A stretch of 64,000 nt of DNA, taken from UBA7330 sp043554545 (GTDB lineage Bacteria; Bacteroidota; Bacteroidia; Cytophagales; Cyclobacteriaceae). Location: contig CP121337.1 in assembly GCA_043554545.1 (NCBI GenBank), positions 1,426,001-1,490,000 on the forward strand, given 5' to 3'. The notes beneath the pieces are model-generated. The model had not been told where the DNA came from. It saw only the letters and a list, made by a program, of their open reading frames with translations, and ran no database searches. The translations under genes were made by a program, and so were the position numbers. Numbering within the stretch: position 1 is the stretch's first letter; every line of letters starts with the position of its first letter. Below, in pieces: positions 9,396-18,049 of this stretch.

Positions 9396-10625
9396 TTAAT
9401 AAGGTGCTGGCCCTTTTAGGAATGTTTCAGCAAACATGAAAGACAGAACTGCTATCACAAAACCAAACATAAAGATGGTATAAGAAATTCTTAATAGCCT
9501 ATATTTTTTACCCAAAACCACTCCCAAAAGGTAGATATCCCTAATTAGACTTGAGTATAGGTATTCAGCGTCATTCATCATTTCTTTCATGGCCCACTCA
9601 TATTTTTCCATCCCCATTTTATGAAAATTCCCAAAAAATAACAGATTAGTCTTTTTATTGTGAATGTCATCATCTGTAAATGTTCCTTTTGATACATTGG
9701 GACGTGTAGCCAAAATCGCAAAGACGATCGTTGTAAGACAAACGATTGTCATAATGATCGCAGGTAAAATCAAATGAGGGTATTCTTCCAGTTTCCTGAA
9801 TAAAACGGAGACCAGCACAGACAATATAATAGAGTTAACGGAGATCATTATATTGGCTTTGGTATCGGCCATGGCACTTAACTCCAGATGATTTTTGGAA
9901 GTCAATCGGAACATGGTTTCGATGCCTCTCGTTGGTTTATTATCTTTCACCTTACTAGATTTCTTATTTGATTTCTTCACTTTTTTTCCTGAATTCTCAA
10001 CGTCTTCCTCACTTTCTGTACTCATTTGAACTACTTTGTTTTTTACAATTTCCAGGTTTTTGCGGACTTTATCACTGTAATTAGCTCTTGCATAGGGGGT
10101 GAAAAACTCATGATTCTCAATGAAATCTATGTTCTTTTTATACCATTCTTCATCTTTGATCTCTTTACCAAATACCTGTTCAAGTTCCTCCTGAAGTAAT
10201 TCAGATATTTCACAATAATTTTTATTTGCAAGGTGAACAAGATCCGCATCACATAGAATTTCATCTAATTTGTTTTTTGGATTTTGAGGCATTTTTGTAG
10301 CCATTATACAAGCAATGACCTGGTTTATCTTATCTGTTGGATAATTATGATCGATGAGAAATTTCCTGGTGATTTCTGCACTTTTTTCTTCATGGTTATT
10401 GATGGAAACTGTATAGCCCAAGTCATGAAACCATGCGGCCAATTCAATGATTTCTAGCTCGGCAGCATTGACATTTGAATGACTGCCTATTTCTACAGCC
10501 GCTTTTGAAACTAGTCGGGTGTGATTTATGGAGTGATAAACAATCTTCTCCGGAAGTTCATTTTCCAACAGTTGTTCTGCAAATTTTTGTGCCTCCGTAA
10601 GAATAACAGATTTTTCAGAAGTCAT
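9396..10625 (-). CDS. HD-domain phosphohydrolase fused to Pycsar-effector-type membrane domain
   Basis: A 409-residue fusion. Residues 12-190 are an HD domain with His35, the His67-Asp68 doublet (AAWFHDLG) and Asp126 (CDADLVH), the metal ligands of HD phosphohydrolases. A charged, Lys/Ser-rich linker (200-232) leads to a membrane domain (about 234-409) with ELSAMADTKANIMISVNS, two helices (258-276, 287-306) and a last helix (380-400). This second part matches the PycTM/DUF5706 family, whose stand-alone forms are membrane effectors of Pycsar anti-phage defence, activated by cyclic pyrimidine nucleotides. It converges on the cyclase-ppk1 unit with a 2-bp gap. HD-PycTM proteins are common in Bacteroidota, so a housekeeping role is also possible. 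Confidence 0.85.
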   Translation of the reverse strand: MTSEKSVILTEAQKFAEQLLENELPEKIVYHSINHTRLVSKAAVEIGSHSNVNAAELEIIELAAWFHDLGYTVSINNHEEKSAEITRKFLIDHNYPTDKINQVIACIMATKMPQNPKNKLDEILCDADLVHLANKNYCEISELLQEELEQVFGKEIKDEEWYKKNIDFIENHEFFTPYARANYSDKVRKNLEIVKNKVVQMSTESEEDVENSGKKVKKSNKKSSKVKDNKPTRGIETMFRLTSKNHLELSAMADTKANIMISVNSIILSVLVSVLFRKLEEYPHLILPAIIMTIVCLTTIVFAILATRPNVSKGTFTDDDIHNKKTNLLFFGNFHKMGMEKYEWAMKEMMNDAEYLYSSLIRDIYLLGVVLGKKYRLLRISYTIFMFGFVIAVLSFMFAETFLKGPAPY

Positions 10626-10695
10626 ATACCTTATTATCTTGCCTGCAAAATACCAATTTTCCCCAATTAGGTTGAGAAGTATCCAAATTGAATCA

Positions 10696-11622
10696 ATGCT
10701 TAATTATTTAAAGATAAACCTTTTGAATATCTCATGTGGTCTAATCATGCTTTCCATGGAGCTTGGTGTTAGTTCATGTACCACATATGATCGTGAAGAC
10801 CAACTATTTACGATAAACGAAAAGCTACCTATTTATTATGATCTCAATCACCCAACAGCAACACATATAATGCCAGAAAAGTTGGTTGAAATTTCTGGTA
10901 TTAGCTGGTTTATGGGACAAATCATTTGTGTAGAAGATGAGCTTGGGAAAATATATTTCTATGATCCGGATAAAAATAAGGTTACGGATGATTGGAAATT
11001 TGGGAGTGATGGCGATTATGAAGACATTCAGACAATTAGAGATAAGGTTTATGTTTTGGAGAGTGATGGTGACCTATTTGAAATAGATTTTTCGAAGAAG
11101 AGAGACAAAAGGGTGAAAAAACGTGAAAATAAGTTGAGTAGAATACACGATACAGAAGGTTTGGGCTACGATCCATATACAGGTAATTTATTGATAGCCT
11201 GCAAAGAGTCCGTAGGGTTGGACGACGAAGAATTGCCAGGAGCTCCAATATATACTTATTCATGGTCAGACGATCTCTTTGTGGTTGACCCTTTTTACCT
11301 AGTAACAGCAAAGGCATTAAAATCTTTTTTTGAGGCAAATAGGGATTATGAATATGAGGAAGAACGCATTCAAATAAAGCCTTCAGCGATATCTTTTAAC
11401 CCATTAGATAGCTGTTATTATATCGTTTCTTCCGTAGGGAAATTGATGATCGTTATTAATGTTAACAAAGAAATAAAAGGAACTTATTCCATTCCAGCGG
11501 AGCTTCTCATTCAGCCTGAAGGTATTGCTTTTACTACCTATGGCGAAATGTGGATCAGTTCTGAAGGAAAGGATAGTAAGGGGAGAATATTAAAATATGA
11601 CCCAATAAACAGGCGGCAATGA
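10696..11622 (+). CDS. SdiA-regulated-like lipoprotein (beta-propeller)
   Basis: From the ATG at 10696 this is a 308-residue protein. An upstream in-frame TTG at 10639 would add 19 residues without a credible signal sequence. The N-terminus is hydrophobic and ends in GVSSC, a plausible lipobox. The body has repeated propeller-like strands: ISGISW near the start, YEDIQTI..VYVLESDGDLFEI in the middle, then DTEGLGYD, ACKES and QPEGIAFT. This order (is-gis, yEdi, EGl, kE, EGi) is that of the SdiA-regulated family (PF06977), whose biochemical role is unclear. Its stop overlaps the following metallophosphatase gene by four bases (ATGA), so the two probably work together at the cell envelope. Confidence 0.78.
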   Translation: MLNYLKINLLNISCGLIMLSMELGVSSCTTYDREDQLFTINEKLPIYYDLNHPTATHIMPEKLVEISGISWFMGQIICVEDELGKIYFYDPDKNKVTDDWKFGSDGDYEDIQTIRDKVYVLESDGDLFEIDFSKKRDKRVKKRENKLSRIHDTEGLGYDPYTGNLLIACKESVGLDDEELPGAPIYTYSWSDDLFVVDPFYLVTAKALKSFFEANRDYEYEEERIQIKPSAISFNPLDSCYYIVSSVGKLMIVINVNKEIKGTYSIPAELLIQPEGIAFTTYGEMWISSEGKDSKGRILKYDPINRRQ

Positions 11623-14600
11623 GGTATATATTATTATGGCTATTGATGCCATCATTTTTGATGGCCCAAGAAATAGAAGTGTTCTTAATTGGCGATGCTG
11701 GTGAACCAGTTTTCCCTACGGATAGTAACCTGGATCACTTAAGCCAAATGACAGATTCCGCTGGTCCGGAAGACATCCTTATTTTCTTAGGAGACAATGT
11801 ATATCCGCTAGGGATTCCACCAAAAGATGACCCCAGAAGGTTGGAGATGGAGCACAAACTTGATGCAAGTCTGCAATTGATCAAAAGATTTAAAGGCCGA
11901 TCTATTATAATTCCAGGTAACCATGACTGGCAAAGTAGTGGTAAAAATGGAGTGGAATATTTACTTGAAATGCAGGATTATGTAGACACCAATCTTGGAA
12001 AGGAAAATGTTTTTCTACCCAGAAACGGCTGTCCCGGACCTGTAGAATATGTTGTTTCGGATGAATTGGTCATACTGATCCTTGATACGCAATATCTATT
12101 GCATCCTTATTCGAAGAGAGATGGGTCTGATTGTGGTGCAGTTTCCACCGTTGAAGTCATCAATCAATTAAGGGATTTGATTAATGATCATAGTGATAAA
12201 AATATCATCGTGGCTGCTCATCATCCAATGTATAGTAACGGTCCACATGGGGGGAAGTTTTCTGCAAGGTCACACCTGTTTCCATTTTCTGATGCAAATA
12301 GAAAGTTGGTTATTCCGCTTCCGGTTCTTGGCAGTATTTATCCCTTATATAGGAAAGCATTTGGATTGAGACAGGACATCTCACACCCTAAATACCAGGT
12401 CATAAGAAATGAAATTGTCGATATTCTGGAGTCTTCGGATAATATCATTTATGTGAATGGACATGAGCATGCCTTACAGTATATCATGAAGGATTCTATT
12501 CACTATATCACCAGTGGATCTGGATCTAAAAGTGGTTATGTAAGAGGAGGAAAAGGATCTCAGTTTGCATCTGAGGTAAAAGGGTTTGCCAAAATTGGGT
12601 ATGCGAAAAACGGTGAGGTGACACTTTCTTTTTATGATGGGTATGCCAGGGAACAGCTGTTTGCCAAAACGATTTTCACCAAAGTACCCAGAAGTCTGGT
12701 TGATCCTGATGATTTTCAACTAGCAACTGAAACGAAAATCGAAGCAATTAGCACCCGGTATTATGGTTTTGGGAAAGCGCACCTGTTCTGGTTAGGCACG
12801 AATTACCGTGACCTCTGGGCGACACCGGTAGAGATGCCGGTTTTTGACATTGCAAAAGAGCATGGAGGTTTATCCATAGTGAAGATGGGTGGAGGTAATC
12901 AGACCAAGTCATTACGGCTAGAAGCCGAAGATGGTAGGCAGTTTGTTTTAAGGTCTTTAGAGAAGTATACAGAGAAGCTACTTCCTGATATATTACAGCA
13001 AACAATAGCAGGAGATATTCTTCAAGACCAGATCTCAGGGTCAAATCCATATGGGGCCTTTGCGATACCACCACTTGCTGAAGCCGCAGCGATTTACCAC
13101 ACAGATCCCCAATTGGTAATGGTTTCAGATGATCCGAGGTTTGGTAAGTATCAAGAGACATTTGCTAATATGGCTGTTTTGTACGAAGGAAGGGCAAATG
13201 ATGAAATTGCGGAAAACTATTTTGATGGAAAAGGTGAGGATGTAAAAGGCACTCCTGACTTAATTCTTGAATTGAAGGAAGATAATGATGAAAGTGTGGA
13301 TCAACCCTTTGCTTTGAGAAGCAGGCTTTTTGATATGTTAATTGGTGATTGGGACAGGCATGAAGACCAATGGAGATGGGTAAGGAGAGATACAGATACG
13401 GGAGGGCACATTTGGAGGCCCATACCCAGAGACAGGGATCAGGCATTTTATATGAACGAAGGTGTTTTGGGCTGGCTGGTCTCCAGAAGATTTGTTCTGC
13501 CTAACACCGAAGGGTTTGATGAAAAAATGGATTATGCTCCTGGGTTCAATACCAGCGCCAGGTTTTTTGATCGTACATTTCTAAATGCTTTAAGCTGGAA
13601 GGATTGGGAGAAAGAGATTGCGTATCTGCAAAAACACATGACAGATCATGTATTTATAGAAGCCATGAAAGAATGGCCGGATACCATTCAAGTACAGGCT
13701 GCTGAACAAACAGTAAATAATCTAAAAGCCAGACGTGAGGATATGGTCAGATATGCCAGGGATCACTATCTGTTTATTTCTAAAGAGGTAGAAATAACCG
13801 GCAGCGATAAACATGAATTTTTCCTTATCGAACGATTGAATCCGTCAGAGACTCTTGTCAGGGTATATAAAAGAAAAAAAGATGGGGAGATCGAACAAGT
13901 GATCTACGAAAGAACTTTTAAATCCTCAGAAACAAAGGAAATAAGGATTTATGGATTGGGAGGAGAGGATGTTTTTGAAATCAAAGGAGAAGCTAAAAAG
14001 GGAATTAAGGTCCGAATCATTGGTGGAGATGGCGAGGATAAGATTCTAGATACATCAAAAGTGAATGGAATCTCCAAACAGTCAGTAGTTTATGATTCAA
14101 AAGAAACCTCGCTGGTTACATCTGGGGAGACAAAGTCAAGACTGAGTAGGAAGGATGGTGTGAATTTTTATAATAGAACGGCATTTGAATATGATAAATT
14201 TGTACCTCTCCTAAGTGCTCAATATAATAGAGACGATGGATTGTTTTTGGGCGCAGGCTTTATCTATACCAAAGAAGGATGGCGAAAAGAGCCATTTGCA
14301 CAAAAGCACCAGTTGAAAGCCAATGCTGCCATAGCTACAGGAGCTGTTAATGTTTATTATGAAGGTGTCTTCACAGATGTGATTGGCTCCTGGGATCTGA
14401 ATACCGATCTATCGCTTCAACAACCATTTAGCGTTTCCAACTTTTTTGGCTTTGGCAATGAAAGCACGTTTGATTATCGAGGTGAAGGTCCTGCTGCTGT
14501 TTTTGAAGATGAAATAGACTATTACAGGTTTAGGTATAACCGATCTGCTACATTTATCGGCCTTGGTCAGACCTTAGGTGTTTCAGGAATGTTTAAAATT

Positions 14601-15263
14601 GGAATGGAACACCTTTCATATAAAGTGGATGATGATGTCACCAACAAGTTTATTAATTCGCCCTCCAGTGGTATTGCTGCTGCTGACTTATATAGTGGGT
14701 ATCAATTTTTAGGGTTGAAAACCGCACTCAGTATGGATACACGAGATGATACATTTATTCCATCAAAGGGTTTGACCTCTGAATTGTCATTTACTAAATA
14801 TTATGGTCTAAATGAAACATCCAGTGATTTTACCAATTTAGCTGGTTCATTTGGTATGTATCTTTCCATTTATCCACCTAAAAAGATTGTATTTGCTACT
14901 CGATTCGGTGTTCAGCATCTGATTGGAGACGCACAGTTTTTCAATGGGGCAACACTTGGGATGAACGAATTGCGAGGATATAGAAGAACCAGATTCATAG
15001 GAAACACTTCCTTTTATAACAATGTGGATCTTCGAATACATCTATTCAATATCAAGACCTATTTTCTTCCCATGGGTGTGGGACTTGTTGGTTTTCATGA
15101 TATTGGTAGGGTTTGGTATGATGGGGAGACCAGTGAACAATGGCACAGTAGTAAAGGGGTTGGTTTATGGTTAGCACCATTGAATAGAATTTTGGCAACT
15201 TTTCATTTAGCGTTTTCGGATGAAGAGACGTTGCCTTTGGTAACATTTGGGTACCAGTTTTAG
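11619..15263 (+). CDS. Metallophosphatase fused to an Omp85/BamA-like outer-membrane barrel
   Basis: A 1214-residue secreted protein with signal peptide (residues 1-16, ending FLMAQ). Residues 18-345 form a calcineurin-like, purple-acid-phosphatase-type domain: GDAG (Asp26), LGDNVY (Asp59), GNHD (Asn101-Asp103), AHHP (His201-202) and GHEH (281-284). The middle region (about 360-760) contains LIGDWDRHEDQWRW and RPIPRDRDQAF, found in a family of Bacteroidota proteins of unknown function. The last 350 or so residues are beta-barrel-like and close with LRGYRRTRF, repeated amphipathic strands and a terminal Phe (FGYQF), as in Omp85/surface-antigen barrels. The phosphatase therefore appears tethered to an outer-membrane barrel. 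It is coupled to the preceding lipoprotein and converges on a cyclase gene with a four-base overlap. Confidence 0.87.
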   Translation: MRYILLWLLMPSFLMAQEIEVFLIGDAGEPVFPTDSNLDHLSQMTDSAGPEDILIFLGDNVYPLGIPPKDDPRRLEMEHKLDASLQLIKRFKGRSIIIPGNHDWQSSGKNGVEYLLEMQDYVDTNLGKENVFLPRNGCPGPVEYVVSDELVILILDTQYLLHPYSKRDGSDCGAVSTVEVINQLRDLINDHSDKNIIVAAHHPMYSNGPHGGKFSARSHLFPFSDANRKLVIPLPVLGSIYPLYRKAFGLRQDISHPKYQVIRNEIVDILESSDNIIYVNGHEHALQYIMKDSIHYITSGSGSKSGYVRGGKGSQFASEVKGFAKIGYAKNGEVTLSFYDGYAREQLFAKTIFTKVPRSLVDPDDFQLATETKIEAISTRYYGFGKAHLFWLGTNYRDLWATPVEMPVFDIAKEHGGLSIVKMGGGNQTKSLRLEAEDGRQFVLRSLEKYTEKLLPDILQQTIAGDILQDQISGSNPYGAFAIPPLAEAAAIYHTDPQLVMVSDDPRFGKYQETFANMAVLYEGRANDEIAENYFDGKGEDVKGTPDLILELKEDNDESVDQPFALRSRLFDMLIGDWDRHEDQWRWVRRDTDTGGHIWRPIPRDRDQAFYMNEGVLGWLVSRRFVLPNTEGFDEKMDYAPGFNTSARFFDRTFLNALSWKDWEKEIAYLQKHMTDHVFIEAMKEWPDTIQVQAAEQTVNNLKARREDMVRYARDHYLFISKEVEITGSDKHEFFLIERLNPSETLVRVYKRKKDGEIEQVIYERTFKSSETKEIRIYGLGGEDVFEIKGEAKKGIKVRIIGGDGEDKILDTSKVNGISKQSVVYDSKETSLVTSGETKSRLSRKDGVNFYNRTAFEYDKFVPLLSAQYNRDDGLFLGAGFIYTKEGWRKEPFAQKHQLKANAAIATGAVNVYYEGVFTDVIGSWDLNTDLSLQQPFSVSNFFGFGNESTFDYRGEGPAAVFEDEIDYYRFRYNRSATFIGLGQTLGVSGMFKIGMEHLSYKVDDDVTNKFINSPSSGIAAADLYSGYQFLGLKTALSMDTRDDTFIPSKGLTSELSFTKYYGLNETSSDFTNLAGSFGMYLSIYPPKKIVFATRFGVQHLIGDAQFFNGATLGMNELRGYRRTRFIGNTSFYNNVDLRIHLFNIKTYFLPMGVGLVGFHDIGRVWYDGETSEQWHSSKGVGLWLAPLNRILATFHLAFSDEETLPLVTFGYQF

Positions 15264-16327
15264 AAGGTAAATACCTCGACTTTTTCCTTTTTTCCTCTTA
15301 AGTCAATTTCGCCCATTCTGAGAGGTGCTAGATGCATCTTTTCAGGTTTTAACTGCTGGAGCAAAGATTTGGAGATAAGCAGGTCAGTCTTCAGTTCGTT
15401 GCATTTACCTTGAATTCTTGAGGTAGTATTCAGTACATCTCCAGAATACACAATGTCACGTTTTACCACTCCAATTTCCCCGGCCATAACATAACCATAG
15501 TGTAGACCAGCTTTGAACTCAGGGAAAATACCATAGGTCTCGAGAAAGAATTCGCGTTTGCTGAGTAGATTTTGTTTTATCTCGAAATAACAGTTCAGAC
15601 AGTTGTTGTTTTCACTCCCGCTTGATACGGGCCAGCTAACAACCACCTCATCACCAACATATTGATAAATTTCGCCATGATTATTGAGTATTCCGGGAGT
15701 TGATTCTTTGTACACATCCTTAATAAAATTAAAATAATTCTGCTCGCCTAGTTCTTCAGCGATAACTGTAGATGACCTGAGATCTAAGAACATGAAAATT
15801 CGTTCTTCCTTCTTCGGGCTATTGTATCTTCCAAGTAGGAATTTCCAGAATATGCCAGGCCCGTATTTATCATTTATGATAAATGTAATCAAGGTTAGAA
15901 TCACTACACTCAACCACAAAACATATGGTACCAGAACATTTATTTCAAAGGGAAGCAATAGGGCATCAAACCATAGATTTTCATCATGAAGAAATCTTTG
16001 TTCGTGGGAAATTTTAAAGAATAGGCCGTTTACATAGGAGATGAAGTAAAAAAGTAGGGTATATAAAACAAAAATTCTCTTTAATGTCCAACCATACGGC
16101 TTGGTTCGTAGCCACTTTTCCCATACGAAAACAATAATAATTCCACCAATTACACCTGCTAAAAGTCCAGTAATGATGGTGCCTTTTATCCCAATTATAA
16201 TTATTTCATCGTCCAGCGATAAGTTAAATTGGAAAATCACAGAATAACTGATCAAAAATTGATAAACAGATATCATGGTCCAAACCAGTATTATCCAAAT
16301 GACGTTATAAATCTTTGACTTAAGCAT
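15260..16327 (-). CDS. Membrane class III nucleotide cyclase (second)
   Basis: From the ATG at 16327 this is 355 residues; an in-frame TTG at 16375 would extend it to 371, with another ATG at 16363. Four membrane helices precede a C-terminal cyclase domain. In numbering from 16327, the metal ligands are Asp182 (FLDLRSST) and Asp226 (VGDE), and the purine/ribose motif SGDVLNTTSR keeps Asp, Asn and Arg. The Lys usually found three residues before GD is Gln. Unlike the cyclase at 6119-7378 it therefore looks catalytically complete. A cysteine pair (CLNC) sits in the insertion after the second metal site. The start region is divergent from the YbjQ-like gene, with about 50 bp between them if the ATG at 16327 is used. 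Confidence 0.83.
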   Translation of the reverse strand: MLKSKIYNVIWIILVWTMISVYQFLISYSVIFQFNLSLDDEIIIIGIKGTIITGLLAGVIGGIIIVFVWEKWLRTKPYGWTLKRIFVLYTLLFYFISYVNGLFFKISHEQRFLHDENLWFDALLLPFEINVLVPYVLWLSVVILTLITFIINDKYGPGIFWKFLLGRYNSPKKEERIFMFLDLRSSTVIAEELGEQNYFNFIKDVYKESTPGILNNHGEIYQYVGDEVVVSWPVSSGSENNNCLNCYFEIKQNLLSKREFFLETYGIFPEFKAGLHYGYVMAGEIGVVKRDIVYSGDVLNTTSRIQGKCNELKTDLLISKSLLQQLKPEKMHLAPLRMGEIDLRGKKEKVEVFTF

Positions 16328-16377
16328 TTGACTTATATTTAAAATCAAACATAGTATTTTCATTTGAATCCACAACC

Positions 16378-16698
16378 ATGATTACAACTACAACACATAG
16401 CATAGAAGGGAGACAGATAAAATCTTATCAGGGGATAGTAACTGGGGAAGCTATTATAGGCGCGAATATTTTCAAGGATTTATTTGCAAGCATTACAGAC
16501 GTAATAGGCGGACGTTCCGGTGTCTACGAAAAGTCATTGCGTGAGGCCAAAGACATTGCAATAAAGGAAATGCAAGAGAATGCCAGACTCGTTGGTGCCG
16601 ATGCGATAGTAGGCGTTGATCTGGATTATGAAAATATGGGTCGAGATGGTGGAATGCTCATGGTGACGGCGAGCGGAACTGCCGTTCAACTGGAATAG
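16378..16698 (+). CDS. YbjQ/UPF0145 family protein
   Basis: A 106-residue protein matching the YbjQ (UPF0145) family over its whole length: VTGEAIIGANIFKD near the N-terminus, a central helix (SLREAKDIAIKEM), and the conserved GADAIVGVDLDYE followed by the final MVTASGTAV strand. Family members form pentameric assemblies; the function is not known, and heavy-metal binding has been suggested from fold. It is encoded alone and divergently from the second cyclase. Confidence 0.9.
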   Translation: MITTTTHSIEGRQIKSYQGIVTGEAIIGANIFKDLFASITDVIGGRSGVYEKSLREAKDIAIKEMQENARLVGADAIVGVDLDYENMGRDGGMLMVTASGTAVQLE

Positions 16699-16869
16699 GA
16701 TTCGTATTTTACACCTTGAATTTTGTAAGTATTCATACTTCTCACTTTTAATAATATATAGGTAATATTCAAGTCACAAGAAGTAGTCACCTTTACTGTT
16801 TAATAAGTATTACTGTTGTTAGGAGTTCCGGACAAATTCCTTTCAGAGCTTTTATATATAAGTAAAATC

Positions 16870-17103
16870 ATGATGAATAGGATTAAAAACGAAAAGGACA
16901 TTTTGAAAAGAGCAACGCATACAGTTGCTGAAGAATTTGGTATTGATCAGGGAAAATTAAAATTATCCTTCAGACAAAGGAATGGCATTTTTCTAACCTA
17001 TCAATTTACTTCTAATGAGAAGCCATATTTACGAAAAGAAAAGGATTCTTATTGTGTAACTATGAATGTTTCAGGGATGCCCATAGACCTTTATAAGAAC
17101 TGA
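16870..17103 (+). CDS. Small hypothetical protein
   Basis: A 77-residue frame from ATG at 16870 (another ATG follows at once at 16873; a TTG at 16816 would extend it). The protein is basic and mixed alpha/beta, with an N-terminal helix rich in Lys/Arg and no membrane segment. I do not recognise a family. It sits alone between the YbjQ gene and a convergent housekeeping block. The codon use looks ordinary, so it may be real, but short length keeps confidence low. Confidence 0.45.
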   Translation: MMNRIKNEKDILKRATHTVAEEFGIDQGKLKLSFRQRNGIFLTYQFTSNEKPYLRKEKDSYCVTMNVSGMPIDLYKN

Positions 17104-17205
17104 TAGTTTACTTAGGCTGGTAAAAAGATAGATATATTTAAGCGCCTTTCGGGTGGGCTATTGAAGGATAATGAACTAGTCAGATCTATCAGGTGATTGA
17201 CCATT

Positions 17206-17225
17206 ATTGCTTATGCAGAAGCAAT
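17206..17225 (-). terminator. Hairpin just downstream of ispE
   Basis: A perfect 7-bp stem (ATTGCTT at 17206-17212, AAGCAAT at 17219-17225) with a 6-base loop begins five bases after the ispE stop on the minus strand. It has no clear T-run, so it may be a weak terminator or an mRNA 3'-end stabiliser. Confidence 0.4.
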
Positions 17226-17229
17226 AGCC

Positions 17230-18042
17230 TTAAAATAGCTGGATAATTTTCTGCGCTATACCTGGTTGTGTAAACGCAATATCATTAGGGTTTTCGTTAA
17301 ACAGCCCAAATAGTGTACTCCCCGAACCACTCATGGCTGCATAACTAGCCCCTGAATCGTATAGTGATTTTTTTATCTCTTCCAATTCAGGAAATTGCTG
17401 AAATACACTCTTTTCAAAACGATTAACTAGCTTTTCCTTCCAATTAGCAATAGGCTCTTTAAGCACTTTTCTGATCGAATATTCAGGGAGCTCAGGGTGA
17501 ATATGCGCATAAGCCTGAACTGTATTAATCCCAATTGTAGGAAATACAAGCATTAAAAATTTCCCTTTTAAGTCAACGGATATTTCATCTAATGCAGTAC
17601 CCGTTCCAGTGGCGATCGCGGGATTGTTATCAATGAAAATGGGGCAATCACTACCAAGCTGGCTGGCAAGCTGTTTGAGTTCAATGGTGCTGATTCCAAT
17701 ATCAAATAAATCATTCAACATCTTTAAGGTAAAGGCAGCATCAGAGGATCCGCCTCCCAGACCAGCACCCATAGGGATTACCTTGTGTAGATGCATAGCA
17801 ATAGGTCCTATGTTATATTCAGACCTAATTAAATGATAAGCCTTAATGCATAGATTGTGCTCATTACTGGTGTCAATAGCTAGGCCAGTACTGTTGAAAC
17901 TGAAGCTTTGAGCAGGAATAATTTCAAGGATATCCGTGAAAGGAATGGGAACCAGGCATGTTTCAATGTCATGGTATCCATCATCCCTTTTTCTTAATAC
18001 ATGAAGCCCCAGATTGATCTTGGCATTAGGAAAAGCAAGCAT
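17230..18042 (-). CDS. ispE: 4-diphosphocytidyl-2-C-methyl-D-erythritol kinase
   Basis: A 270-residue GHMP kinase that phosphorylates CDP-methylerythritol in the MEP pathway of isoprenoid synthesis. The ATG at 18042 gives the standard start MLAFPNAKINLGL with catalytic Lys8; earlier in-frame codons lie inside the fabI gene. The ATP-binding GHMP motif PMGAGLGGGSSDAA is at 90-103 and the catalytic Asp132 lies in LGSDCPIF. The C-terminal AAMSGSGSTLFGLF motif is also present. It starts eight bases after the fabI stop, so it is the last gene of the housekeeping block. Confidence 0.96.
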   Translation of the reverse strand: MLAFPNAKINLGLHVLRKRDDGYHDIETCLVPIPFTDILEIIPAQSFSFNSTGLAIDTSNEHNLCIKAYHLIRSEYNIGPIAMHLHKVIPMGAGLGGGSSDAAFTLKMLNDLFDIGISTIELKQLASQLGSDCPIFIDNNPAIATGTGTALDEISVDLKGKFLMLVFPTIGINTVQAYAHIHPELPEYSIRKVLKEPIANWKEKLVNRFEKSVFQQFPELEEIKKSLYDSGASYAAMSGSGSTLFGLFNENPNDIAFTQPGIAQKIIQLF

Positions 18043-18049
18043 TGGAGTC

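Noticed and set aside
6119..10625. A complete Pycsar defence system
   Set aside because: A standard Pycsar locus has a PycC cyclase directly beside its effector on the same strand. Here the cyclase belongs with ppk1, and the HD-PycTM gene is convergent. HD-PycTM fusions are widespread, so only the individual oddities are reported.
12748..13161. 137-codon open frame on the minus strand inside the phosphatase-barrel gene
   Set aside because: It lies wholly antisense to a strongly coding frame with clear domains, and its translation has no recognisable family.
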